This document shows, piece by piece, positions 17,250-25,927 of a DNA stretch of 64,000 nt; position 1 is the stretch's first letter, and each line of letters starts with the position of its first letter. The translations under genes and the position numbers were made by a program. The DNA lies in contig CAWDAZ010000002.1 in NCBI GenBank assembly GCA_963800475.1, forward strand, positions 1,054,001-1,118,000, given 5' to 3'. The DNA comes from Palsa-465 sp963800475 (GTDB taxonomy: Bacteria > Actinomycetota > Thermoleophilia > Solirubrobacterales > Solirubrobacteraceae). The notes under the pieces were generated by a model that was not told the origin of the DNA, made no database searches, and was given only the letters and a program-made list of their open reading frames with translations.

Positions 17250-18239
17250 ATGGTTGACATGCCCGAATCAGACGTCCGACCGGCGCCGCTTCCGTGGCGG
17301 CGGTTGGCTGGTCTTCTGCGACCGATTCGCGGCGGGCTCGCCGCGATGGTCGGGCTGAGCACCGGCGGTGTGCTGGTCGGTCTCGTACCGCCGCTGGCGC
17401 TGGGTGTTCTCGTCGATGCGTTGGTTGAGAGCAACGACACGACAGAGGCGGGGCTGCTCGCGGGTGTGATCGCGTTGGCGATCATCCTCGAGGCCGTGGC
17501 TTACGTTCTGTCCGACGGGATGGCGACCCGCAACGAGGGTCGTCTGTATCGCAACTTGCGCGTAGAGATGTTCGACGGCGCCCGCAGGCGCTCGTCGTTG
17601 GACGAGGACGAGCAGCGCGGGTTGCCGTCGCTGTTCATCTCGGATGCCGAGACGGTGGGGGTCACTGTGTCGGTGTTGGACCGCGGATCGATGCTGCTCG
17701 TCGAGTTCGTAAGCGCAGCGGTGGCACTCGCCCTGCTGGCACCGTGGACGATCCCGGTGGTGGTGCCGGAGCTCGCCCTGACCTGGGTCGTTACCAGGCG
17801 GATGCAGGAGCCCGCCGCATCGGCCGCCGAGCGCCGCCAAGAGGAGCTCGAGCACCTGACCCGGTCGGTCGCGCGCGAGCTTGGCCGCCGCGAGGACCCG
17901 CAGTCGACGAGCAGGTTCCGTGTCGCCGCGGACCGCGTCCTGGCGGCCGAAGTTCGCCTCGGGTGGCTGCAAGCAGTCAATCTGCAGGGTTCCGGCGGTC
18001 TCGCCAAGCTCGGTCCGATCGCCGCCGTCGTCGTCGCGGCGTTCGCAGGCACGCAGCACGTCGGCGTCCTGATCTCCGTGTACCTGCTCGCACAGCGCGC
18101 GTTCTTTGGCTTCGACGGGCTCGTCGACCTCAGCCTCGGACTGCAAAGCGTCCGCGGCGCGGTCGCCCGCTGCTTCGCGCTGATCGACCCCCAGTCCCCG
18201 ACGAGCCAACACTCACCGCGTCTACCAGCCGCCGCCTAA
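17250..18239 (+). CDS. ABC-exporter transmembrane domain without ATPase
   Basis: 329 residues resembling the type-1 exporter membrane domain (ABC_membrane). There are hydrophobic segments at about residues 30-55 (GVLVGLVPPLALGVLVDALV), 65-90 (AGVIALAIILEAVAYVL), 150-180 (LLVEFVSAAVALALLA) and 255-280 (GPIAAVVVAAFAGTQHVGVL), an exporter-like loop (GRLYRNLRVEMFDGARR), and a closing LQSVRGAVARCFALIDPQ. In full-length exporters that closing segment leads straight into the nucleotide-binding domain. Here it stops 15 residues later with no Walker A, signature or Walker B motif. Either the ATPase is supplied by another gene or the gene has lost it. Start ATG 17250 or 17259. Confidence 0.65.
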   Translation: MVDMPESDVRPAPLPWRRLAGLLRPIRGGLAAMVGLSTGGVLVGLVPPLALGVLVDALVESNDTTEAGLLAGVIALAIILEAVAYVLSDGMATRNEGRLYRNLRVEMFDGARRRSSLDEDEQRGLPSLFISDAETVGVTVSVLDRGSMLLVEFVSAAVALALLAPWTIPVVVPELALTWVVTRRMQEPAASAAERRQEELEHLTRSVARELGRREDPQSTSRFRVAADRVLAAEVRLGWLQAVNLQGSGGLAKLGPIAAVVVAAFAGTQHVGVLISVYLLAQRAFFGFDGLVDLSLGLQSVRGAVARCFALIDPQSPTSQHSPRLPAAA

Positions 18240-18253
18240 AAGGACGAAGTGGC

Positions 18254-18691
18254 ATGACCATGCCGACCCTCATCAACCAGACACACAAACACGAACGACA
18301 CGCCAACGGCGCGTCAGCGACCCGCCAGCCAAATGGAGCGGCGCCGATCCCCCGACAGCATCGCCCGCGTGGCCCGCAGCGAGCTGACCAACAGCCCGTG
18401 CTCTCGACCCGCGGACGCGTCGACGAACGCGACGCTGGCCGCTTCATCCACGACTCTCTCGCGGACATCCACGGCTACATGCTCGAGCAACACATCCGTC
18501 CGTCCGGCCCCCCATTCGCGCGCTGCAGACCGACCGGCGCGAGCATCGTCGACATCGAGACCGGATGGCCACTCGAGCGGCCTGCAGAGGGCCGGGGCCG
18601 GATCCACGGAGGCTCGCTGCCAGCCATGCTGATCAACCACGCCACGCCGCGCCAACAACGGGCCGATGAGCCGCCCGATATCAGACGCTGA
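18254..18691 (+). CDS. GyrI-like/effector-binding-domain protein, atypical
   Basis: 145 residues from ATG 18254, 14 bp after the ABC gene and probably co-transcribed. The first ~55 residues are polar and low in complexity. The middle matches the GyrI-like small-molecule-binding fold: DIHGYMLEQHIRPSGPPFAR, then SIVDIETGWPLERPAEGRG and IHGGSLPAMLINHATP. The usual second half of the fold (the GPY turn and following helix) is absent, so it is either truncated or a frameshift relic. Such domains bind amphipathic drugs and often sit beside exporters, which would suit the neighbour. Domain call by pattern only. Confidence 0.5.
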   Translation: MTMPTLINQTHKHERHANGASATRQPNGAAPIPRQHRPRGPQRADQQPVLSTRGRVDERDAGRFIHDSLADIHGYMLEQHIRPSGPPFARCRPTGASIVDIETGWPLERPAEGRGRIHGGSLPAMLINHATPRQQRADEPPDIRR

Positions 18692-18919
18692 CCTCCTTCG
18701 GGCAGTCGTGGCCGGCCAGAGCCGCAAACCGAACAAGTCCGGACGGCCCCCAGTTACCGCGCCGCAATGGAAGCAGGAGCCCTCTTCGGGGGGGCTGCCC
18801 ACGCGCTCCTCGCCAGATGCGCTACCCGACCGGCTGCTAGCAGCGGCGACCCCGGGTAGTGCAAGCATTAGCGCCCGATTCCGGGTTCTGAGCGGGGGAG
18901 CTGGTTCGGTGGCCGCGAG

Positions 18920-20539
18920 ATGACGCGTTTCCCACGTCGGATCGGACGCGTGCGGTCCGCGGTTCTCACAGGCGACGTGCGGGCGTCGCGACCAGAGCGT
19001 ATCTCCCACCGCGGGAGCAGCCCGTCTCGTCGCCGCGTGACCGTGGGAGCGCTTGCTGCGGCCGCGACCGTTGCGATCGTTCTATCCGCCTGCGGCATCG
19101 CCGGCACGATTGGCACAGGGTCGCACTCGCGGGTGCCGAATACAGCGGTCCTCGTGGCCACCAGCCCGTATGGCTCGCCGAGCGCGCGGGTCACGGTTGC
19201 CTACAAGAACCGTCCGCTGGTGGTCCCGCGATCGTTCCTGGGCCTTTCGACGGAGTACTGGACGATCCCGGTCTGGGCGAAGCATCCGAACCTGCTCGGT
19301 CGGGTGTTCTCGTTGATCACGCAGGAGGGTCCGGTCGTGTTGCGGATCGGTGGCAATTCGGCCGATCAGGCGGTGTGGGCGCCGAACAAGGAGCTGCCGG
19401 AGTGGGTGTTCGAGCTGACCCCGTCGTGGCTCGCGCAGGTGTCCGAGATCGTGAAGCGCTTTCACGTGAAGCTGATCCTCGACCTCAACCTCCTGACCGC
19501 GACGCCCGCGGACGCCGCGAAGTGGGCGCGCACGGCGGAGCGGAAGTTGCCGCGCGGGAGCATCGTCGGGTTCGAGATCGGCAACGAGCCGGACATCTAC
19601 AACCCGGCGTCGTTCAAGACCAAGCCGAAGCTGACCGCCACGAGCTACGCCGCGGCGTACCGCACCTACGATGACGCGCTGGACCGCGCGGTCCCGCGAA
19701 TCCCGCTGCTGGCCCCCGCGCTGGCCGAGCCGCAGAAGAACCTGAGCTGGATCGCGACGCTGCTGGCCGGCTCGCATCACGGCCTGACCGCGGTCACCGT
19801 GCACCGCTACCCGCTGTCGCAGTGCGCCAAGTCCGGGCCGAAGGTCCCGACGATCGCTCGCGTGCTCAGCGAGAACGCGACAACGGGCATGGCGGCCACC
19901 GTCAAGCCAACCGTCCAGCTGGCAGGCCGGGCGCATCTGCCGGTTCGGCTGACCGAGTTCAACTCGGTGACCTGCGGCGGGACGCGTGGCGTCAGCGACA
20001 CGTTCGCGACGGCGCTGTGGGCACCGGACGCGCTGCTCGAGCTGCTCCACGCCGGCGTGCGCTCCGCCGCGCTGCACGTCCGTGCCAACGCGATCAACAT
20101 GGCGTTCTCGCTCACCAGCAACGGCCTCGTGGCCAACCCGCTGCTCTACGGCCTGATCGCCTACGCCGAGACGCTCGGCACCGACCCCCAGCTCCTGCCC
20201 GCCCACCTGAGCACGGGCACGGGGGCGCATCTCAAGGCCTGGGCCGTGCTCGATGGGACCCAGTTGCGTGTGCTGCTGATCGACAAGGGAACCCGCGCGG
20301 AGCGGGTGGCGCTGACGCTGCCGGCCATCGGAGCTGCGAGCGTGCGGCGGCTGGCCGCGCCGTCCGCGGCAGCGACGTCCGGCATCACGCTGGCCGGCCA
20401 GACACTCGATGCCCAGGGCCACTGGTCCGGGCCGCCGTCCGGAGAGAGCATCACGCAGGTCGGCGGCAGCTACACGGTTTCACTACCGGGCAGGAGCGCG
20501 GCGCTCGTCACCGTCACCGCCCGGCCCGGCACCACCTGA
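18920..20539 (+). CDS. Glycoside hydrolase family 79-like lipoprotein
   Basis: 539 residues. The leader ends in a lipobox (IVLSACG, Cys58), so it is a membrane-anchored extracellular protein. The body is a heparanase/beta-glucuronidase-like (beta/alpha)8 barrel: SFLGLSTEYW, PVVLRIGGNSADQAVW, the acid/base in GFEIGNEPDIY (Glu223), AVTVHRYPL, and the nucleophile in LPVRLTEFNSV (Glu346). A C-terminal beta domain follows (RVLLIDKGTRAERVALTLP). It probably trims uronic-acid-containing glycans; the substrate is unknown. A start at ATG 18920 is acceptable but later starts are possible because residues 1-40 are basic and unusual. Confidence 0.8.
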   Translation: MTRFPRRIGRVRSAVLTGDVRASRPERISHRGSSPSRRRVTVGALAAAATVAIVLSACGIAGTIGTGSHSRVPNTAVLVATSPYGSPSARVTVAYKNRPLVVPRSFLGLSTEYWTIPVWAKHPNLLGRVFSLITQEGPVVLRIGGNSADQAVWAPNKELPEWVFELTPSWLAQVSEIVKRFHVKLILDLNLLTATPADAAKWARTAERKLPRGSIVGFEIGNEPDIYNPASFKTKPKLTATSYAAAYRTYDDALDRAVPRIPLLAPALAEPQKNLSWIATLLAGSHHGLTAVTVHRYPLSQCAKSGPKVPTIARVLSENATTGMAATVKPTVQLAGRAHLPVRLTEFNSVTCGGTRGVSDTFATALWAPDALLELLHAGVRSAALHVRANAINMAFSLTSNGLVANPLLYGLIAYAETLGTDPQLLPAHLSTGTGAHLKAWAVLDGTQLRVLLIDKGTRAERVALTLPAIGAASVRRLAAPSAAATSGITLAGQTLDAQGHWSGPPSGESITQVGGSYTVSLPGRSAALVTVTARPGTT

Positions 20540-21574
20540 CCTGAGGTGGAGCGATGCGCTCGTTTCCGTGGGGACCGTCGTCTGAGATGATGGTCGCCCG
20601 CCCCGTGTCCCATTCCAGGCTCGGGTCGGGTTCGTTCGGAGATTCACGGAGAGAAATGGCGCTGCCGCGAACCGTCGCCGCAGCGCCTCCTATGCCACGG
20701 TTGCGATCGCAGGCGCGTGCCCGGCAGCGGACCCGAGGAATCACTGAAGCAGGGCCGGCACGCTCCGGCGGGTTGCGTCGCGCGACTCGCCAGTTCCGAG
20801 TTCGGGATCGCGCCTCTTTAGGCCGCCGGATTACGTGCCCCGTGGTCCGGTTTACGTGGCCGGTAGTCCGGGGCAGGTGCGGCGCCGGAACTCGGTCAAC
20901 AGCCCGTCAACAAAGGGGTTTGGGGCAGCTCGCCCGGTGTTGGCGCGAATGTGCGCTTTCTCCGGGGTAGATCCAGGGATCCTGCTGACCCCCCTCTCAC
21001 TGGCGCCACTGCGATTAGCAGGGAGATTGCCGCAGCAGATCCGGAGTTGGCCGATCCAGGGGCCGGTGACTTGGATGTGTGCAGAGTGATCCGGCTGGGA
21101 CTTGCCACTGGGCCTGTCGCGCTTAAGCGGTCGATCCGCCGCCAAAATCACCGGGCCGTTCTCGTCGCGGGGAATGTTCCGGGCCCACCGAAATCCTGCG
21201 GTACAACTGGAACATCTCACCTTGACCGCATCGCTCAGGGCCACCGTAGCCCGCCGATCTGCACCCGCCATCCTGAAAAAGTCGCGCCACACCTCAGTAG
21301 TTGTTACGGCGCGTCCCGGAAACAGCAGAGTGCTGCTTGGATCGAGTTGCAACGCTGACGCCAGGCTGCTGCTTGTGCGCCAAGCGACGCTCAGCCCGAC
21401 CGGTCGCGCGAGGGCCCGTTACGGATTCGCGCCGACTGCTGCAGCGCCCGGGCGATTCGGCGGTCCGGCGGTTCTGATGAGGCCGTTGCTGCTCGATCAG
21501 AGCGGGAGGCTGCGCCCCCCCGGCCGGGCCATCCCACCCTGGGCGGGCTGCCCGAAGGGGACAGCGCGCAAGGA
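20540..21574. other. Intergenic stretch, ~1 kb, no convincing gene
   Basis: Several open frames exist on both strands but none has a recognisable domain or ribosome site. The best is a minus-strand frame at 20852-21352 with a CSSC motif (DAVKVRCSSCTAGFRWARNI), possibly a gene remnant. The part at 21350-21420 (CTGCTGCTTGTGCGCCAAGC) resembles the repeat R family. Confidence 0.35.
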
Positions 21575-22126
21575 TCACTGGGGGTGGTAATAGATCAGCT
21601 TCGTGAGGCGATCAAGCAAGCCGCTGTTCGCACTCCACAGCGTTTTCGGGGTGTCGTACACGTACGCCTCAAGGCCATAGGTGGCGGTTGACGGATCGTC
21701 ATAGGCGTCAGCTTTCAGGATGCCTTCTACCGCCGGGCCACCGTTCCGGCGCGCCGTCCACGTAACGACTTGGCGCCTCCAGTGCGATGCAAACGAATAG
21801 GGCTGGCTTCGCTTGATCAGGCGGACGTTGCTTAGCGGCTTCTGATCAAGGCCATGCTTTTGGACGACCAAGGTGACCACGTCCTGCGGGGTCAATGGCT
21901 GGTACCAACTGGAGAAGGCGAGCCCGACCTGGAGCGTGCCCGTCGGTGAGGAGATGTTGATCCCCGCTCGACAGTAGCTGGCGACCCAGCCTCGCGGCGC
22001 GTACCAGGTCCAGTATCGGTTCTCGTGCCGCACCAATGTGTAAGCCGAAGCGCCGGCGGTGTTGACTACCAAGAAGCCAAGGAGAGCGAGCGCCGCTCCT
22101 CCGTATCTGAGCCTCGAGATGCCCAC
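21575..22126 (-). CDS. Secreted protein of unknown function
   Basis: 183 residues, ATG at 22126. Short signal peptide (GGAALALLGFLVVNTAGASA) and a compact mature domain of about 155 residues: NRYWTWYAPRGWVASYCRAG, LQVGLAFSSWYQPLTPQDVV, GGPAVEGILKADAYDD and YGLEAYVYDTPKTLWSANSG. It looks like a small alpha/beta fold of the kind seen in secreted actinobacterial proteins, but I know no name for it. Single gene. Confidence 0.7.
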   Translation of the reverse strand: MGISRLRYGGAALALLGFLVVNTAGASAYTLVRHENRYWTWYAPRGWVASYCRAGINISSPTGTLQVGLAFSSWYQPLTPQDVVTLVVQKHGLDQKPLSNVRLIKRSQPYSFASHWRRQVVTWTARRNGGPAVEGILKADAYDDPSTATYGLEAYVYDTPKTLWSANSGLLDRLTKLIYYHPQ

Positions 22127-22640
22127 ATCCCGAGCCGATCTTGGAGACCTTCCAAACGATCCATAACACCTCCGATCGCCTCAGGAACACGTACCGTGTC
22201 TCGAGCAGTCTCTCGGGCGCAGTGGCGGTTCGGATCCGTAAGAGGCCGTACCAGACGGAGGCGTTGTACGAATTGGCGCCCGGGTGCGAGAGGCGGCGTA
22301 CTTCCGTTTCGGGCTACCAGCGACGCTCTCACCGCAAGGCTGACAGCGCTGGATCCGCCCGGCGATTCAGCAGTCGCCGGGAGCGTCCCGCCTCCCGCGC
22401 TTAACGGGACGCTCGTCGTCCGCGACCGGATGCTCGTCGCCGAGTGAAGGCAGGTCTCGCTGACGGCGGGCGGGGCCGGGCTAACGTCGTGGGCGGTGTG
22501 GCTCGCTCGATCAGTGCTGCGTCGCCGCGGTGAGCGCTGGCGGGCCGGTCGAAGAGCCGACCGCGCTCGAGGAGGGCATCCCGACCGCGGGCGGCAAGGT
22601 CTTCCCCTCGCGCCGCTCGCGTCTGTGAGCGTAGTTTGCG
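22127..22640. other. Intergenic stretch, ~510 bp
   Basis: No supported gene or repeat seen. Confidence 0.3.
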
Positions 22641-23612
22641 TTACCCGATTCCCGACAGTGGCGATGGCGTGGGCTGTCCTCTTGGCGGGGGATCGTCGGC
22701 GACGAGCTGCGTGACCGTTACTAGCTTGAAGTGTCGCTGGCGCAGGCGGATGATGATCCTGGGCAGCGCCGCCACGGTCTGCGCGCGGTCGCCGCCGCCG
22801 TCGTGCATCAGGATGATCGCCCCGGGGCGGGCGCCGGAGACGGCGGTATAGATGATCCGGCTGACGCCGGGCCTGGCGTAGTCGGAGGTGTCGACGCTCC
22901 AGAGGACCATCAGCATTCGCAGGCGGTGGAGTGTTTGCAGCGTGGCGGTGTCGAACGACCCGTACGGCGGTCGCCACAGCTGTGGGTACGGGGCGCCCGC
23001 GTGGCGGATCGCGCTCCCGGCGTCCGCGATTTGCGCATCCTGGGCCGCTGGCGAGAGGGCTGCCATGAACGGGTGGCTCTCGGTGTGGTCTGCGACTGCG
23101 AACCCGCCGCGGGCCTCGGCGGCGATGAACTTCGGGTACGCGCTCGCTTCGCGGCCGATCACGAAGAACGTCGCGGGGGCGTGCATGCGGGTGAGCACCC
23201 GCAGCACTTTCGGGGTGTACACGCTGGGGCCGTCGTCGAACGTCAGCGCCACCTCGCGCTTAGCGCTGCCCGCGAGCCTGACGTAGGACGTATACCCAAG
23301 CACACGGTCAACCGCGTGCTGGTTCGCGACCGGGTGATGAGCAACCGGACGGCTCGGACGCGACGGCCGTGCGCGGCGACTGGACGCCACCGCCGGCGCG
23401 GCCGCGGCCAGCGCCCTGGCGTGCCGAGGGCTCCCGGAGCCGGTGGCGACGATGACGGCGAGAACCGCCGCGGCGGCCACCGCCACCAGCGTGGCGCGAA
23501 CCATCCGCAGTGTCCGCCGGCGCCGCCGCCACCGGGCACGGCGCTCCAGCAGCTCAGAGCTCGTCAGCAGAGCAACGCGCTCACTGGCCCCCACGCGGCG
23601 ATCCCCTTTCAT
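22641..23612 (-). CDS. Polysaccharide deacetylase (CE4/NodB family), membrane-anchored
   Basis: 323 residues from ATG 23612 (MKGDRRVGASERVALLTSSE); the frame is open 17 codons further upstream. One N-terminal membrane segment (ATLVAVAAAAVLAVIVATG) and a Ser/Arg/Pro-rich linker lead to the NodB domain with all five CE4 motifs: TFDDGP (catalytic Asp and metal Asp), HTESHP (metal His pair), RPPYGSFD, WSVDTSDY, and ILMHDGGGDR. It removes N-acetyl groups from peptidoglycan or other amino-sugar polymers outside the cell. Lies downstream of the serine hydrolase gene on the same strand. Confidence 0.88.
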   Translation of the reverse strand: MKGDRRVGASERVALLTSSELLERRARWRRRRRTLRMVRATLVAVAAAAVLAVIVATGSGSPRHARALAAAAPAVASSRRARPSRPSRPVAHHPVANQHAVDRVLGYTSYVRLAGSAKREVALTFDDGPSVYTPKVLRVLTRMHAPATFFVIGREASAYPKFIAAEARGGFAVADHTESHPFMAALSPAAQDAQIADAGSAIRHAGAPYPQLWRPPYGSFDTATLQTLHRLRMLMVLWSVDTSDYARPGVSRIIYTAVSGARPGAIILMHDGGGDRAQTVAALPRIIIRLRQRHFKLVTVTQLVADDPPPRGQPTPSPLSGIG

Positions 23613-23771
23613 CAGCCGCTCAATTGTGCCGAGGCAACCAAGCGGGCCGACCGCGCATCGCATGGCGACCCGTCGCGCTGTCCGCGCTTAAGGGAACTCC
23701 CGGGGTCGGACACGGAGGCGGTAGGTCGTCAGTTCTGTGATGTTCGCTTGGCTCGTTGCCTGGGCGGTTCG

Positions 23772-25070
23772 CTAGGAAGCACTCGCGACGGGCACGGTCA
23801 CGGCGTCTTTCGGCGAACGGCAGCTGGCGGCCTGGCGGTTCTGGCGGTCATACGCTCGCGCGATCGCCCACCACACGCGATTGGAGGTCAGACCGCCCCC
23901 GAGCTTTTGGACGTTGGTGGCGACGGCGATCGTGAGCTGCCGCGACGTGTCGCTCCAGCCTTGGGCCTGGAAGCCGCCGAAGATGCCGGCTTGTCCCAAC
24001 CAGAAATGGCCGTCGAAGGACCGGCTCCGGATACCGAGGCCGTAGTGGCCGCGGCCGAGGTGGGTCATCTGTCTGACCGCTACCGCGCTCACCAGTCGGC
24101 CACCCAGTAGCGCATTGGCGACCTGGGCCAAGTCGAGTGAGCTAGAGGCCAGGCCGCCGTCCGTGAACACCGGCCCCCAAACGGCGCTCGGCACACCGAA
24201 ACCCGGAATCCACTGACTGGTCAGTGAGCCATCGCGCTGGAGCAGGTAGGGGTGGGCCATGCGCGCCTTGGCCCCCGGGGTCGGAACGAACGTCGCGGAG
24301 GTGATCCCGAGCGGGCCGGCGATCAAGCGCCGAAAGTCGCGCTCGATCGAGGCGTGGGTGATTCGCTCCAAAATTCCTCCGAGGACGATGTAGTTGGTGT
24401 CGGAGTACCGGTACTCGCGTCCGGGGGGGAAGTTCGGCTTTCCCAGCCCGGTGCCTAGCCCGGTTAGGACCTGGTCGACGGTCCAACGGTGGCGCGGCCG
24501 GTGGCGAATCGTCCACTGGATCCGCTGATTCTGGAGGTAGTCTGAAAGCCCACTGGTCATATCGAGCAGCATCCGCACCGAGATCCGGTCGGCGTTCGGG
24601 AGCCGGGGATAGAACTCCGACAACCTGGTGCCCAGCGAGAGATGACCGTCCTGAACCTCCTGCATGATCATCGTCGCCACGATGAACTTGGCTGCGCTGT
24701 TGAGGATGAACAGAGAGCCGTTGCTCGCCGGGCGCTTCGAGCGCAGATCGAGGACGCCCGTAGCACCAGCCCAGACCACGCGGCCGCATGCCGCCACCGC
24801 CGCGGTGGCAGCGGCGGCGTGACTACGAGTGGCGCCCGCGCGAAGCGCCGCATCGAGCACACCACTGATCGCCGACTGCTGCGCTCCCGCAGCATTGGCT
24901 CGGATCGAGCGCGGGTCATGCGTGCTGCGCCGCAGCGCTCCCGTCGATCGCAGCGGCGACGGCTGAGCGCCGGTGTGCCCGCCCGGCACCACCAGCGCGA
25001 CGGCGGCCGCGGCACCGACCAGCGCCGCCGCCACCACGGCCGCCCCGAGCTTGAACGCCGGCCGTCTCAT
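23772..25070 (-). CDS. Beta-lactamase-fold serine hydrolase (class C/DD-peptidase type), exported
   Basis: 432 residues. Signal/anchor AAVVAAALVGAAAAVALVVP, then the Beta-lactamase (PF00144) domain. The nucleophile motif SAAK is at residues 125-128 (FILNSAAKFIVATMIM), and the second motif YSDTNY stands in place of the usual YSNTNY. There is also a typical HLLxxTSGL-like segment (VRMLLDMTSGLSDYLQ) and PGREYRYSDTNYIVLGGILE. It acts on D-Ala peptides or esters outside the membrane; the substrate is not predictable. Its ATG overlaps the stop of the decayed DUF2156 gene (ATGA at 25067-25070), implying former translational coupling. Confidence 0.85.
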   Translation of the reverse strand: MRRPAFKLGAAVVAAALVGAAAAVALVVPGGHTGAQPSPLRSTGALRRSTHDPRSIRANAAGAQQSAISGVLDAALRAGATRSHAAAATAAVAACGRVVWAGATGVLDLRSKRPASNGSLFILNSAAKFIVATMIMQEVQDGHLSLGTRLSEFYPRLPNADRISVRMLLDMTSGLSDYLQNQRIQWTIRHRPRHRWTVDQVLTGLGTGLGKPNFPPGREYRYSDTNYIVLGGILERITHASIERDFRRLIAGPLGITSATFVPTPGAKARMAHPYLLQRDGSLTSQWIPGFGVPSAVWGPVFTDGGLASSSLDLAQVANALLGGRLVSAVAVRQMTHLGRGHYGLGIRSRSFDGHFWLGQAGIFGGFQAQGWSDTSRQLTIAVATNVQKLGGGLTSNRVWWAIARAYDRQNRQAASCRSPKDAVTVPVASAS

Positions 25071-25749
25071 CTGCCGACGCCGTTCTCGGCCGTCGCCGAG
25101 CGTCGCATCGGCCAGAGCCCGCTCGACTTACGGCGCCGCGCTGGCTTCTGGGAGAGATAGCCCTCGGCCTGGAGCACCCGGACGACCGTCCGCGGCAGTC
25201 CCGCACGAGAGTCGAACACCAGGTATCGCGGCCGCCAGCGCGGGGAGAACTTCTGGTTGAAGAGCACGAGGCGGTCGCTGAGCCGGCTACCGGGGGCGTC
25301 CGCGCGGAGTAGATGTGCCAGCCCCGCGTAGTTGAGGCTGACCTCGTCGATCTCCCGAGTCCGCGCGAATTCGAGCGCGTGGCAGACGAGCACCTCGGTC
25401 AGTCCGTTCGGTGTGTCGCCGACGCGGCGAACGATGTCCAGTGACAGCTTTCCCTGGTGTGTCAGGAACCGCGTGACGCCCTGGAGCTGGCCCTGCGGCG
25501 ACCACGCGAGCACGTAGAGGTCATCGGGCCTGATCGCAAGCTCGAACTCTCCCATGCTCATGGCGAAGCCGATGATCCGGTCATGCTGCGCACGCCACTG
25601 CGCCTCGACCGCGTCAATCGCCGTCTCCAGCTCGTCGTCGATCTCCCGCCCTCGCGAATCGTGACCCGCCAGCCGCGGCGCTCAAGGCGATGGACCGATT
25701 GGCGCAGCTTGCGCACTGACCGCCCATCGAGCGTGAACGCGCGCGGGTC
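25067..25749 (-). pseudogene. DUF2156/MprF-type aminoacyltransferase remnant
   Basis: Decayed paralogue of the intact gene at 28552. Reading from the right: FTLDGRSVRKLRQSVHRLER then RRGWRVTIREG, a frameshift at about 25648, then MSMGEFELAIRPDDLYVLAW and on to RPRYLVFDSRAGLPRTVVRV. Compared with the intact copy it lacks the whole membrane and N-terminal half, and about 17 residues have been deleted between HLLRADAPGSRL and SDRLVLFNQKF. The upstream boundary is fused to a reverse-transcriptase fragment. The last part (25067-25561) is still open and might be translated, but it is unlikely to be functional. Confidence 0.75.
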
Positions 25750-25758
25750 AACGATCGC

Positions 25759-25927
25759 CTCGGGGCACAAGACCACCAGGTCATCTGCGTACTTCACCAG
25801 CACCCCGAGCCGCTGCTCGCCGCCCGCCCACGCTTCGTCGAGCGTGTGCAGGGCGATGTTCGCGAGCAACGGTGAGATTGGCGACCCCTGGGGCGTGCCC
25901 GCTTCGATCGCGGGACGGTCTTGCCCG
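25759..25927 (-). pseudogene. Group II intron reverse-transcriptase fragment
   Basis: A 56-residue piece of an intron-type reverse transcriptase: AGTPQGSPISPLLANIALHT followed by LDEAWAGG and VKYADDLVVLCP, which includes the catalytic YADD. It is wedged between the truncated 3' end of the esterase/EamA gene and the DUF2156 remnant, in frame with the latter. The sequence differs from the intact intron protein at 39010 (GTPQGSAVSPVLANLFMHYA), so it comes from another intron lineage. Confidence 0.75.

Noticed and set aside
20852..21352. Minus-strand 166-codon frame with a CSSC motif
   Set aside because: No domain, poor start (TTG) and biased composition; noted as possible remnant only.
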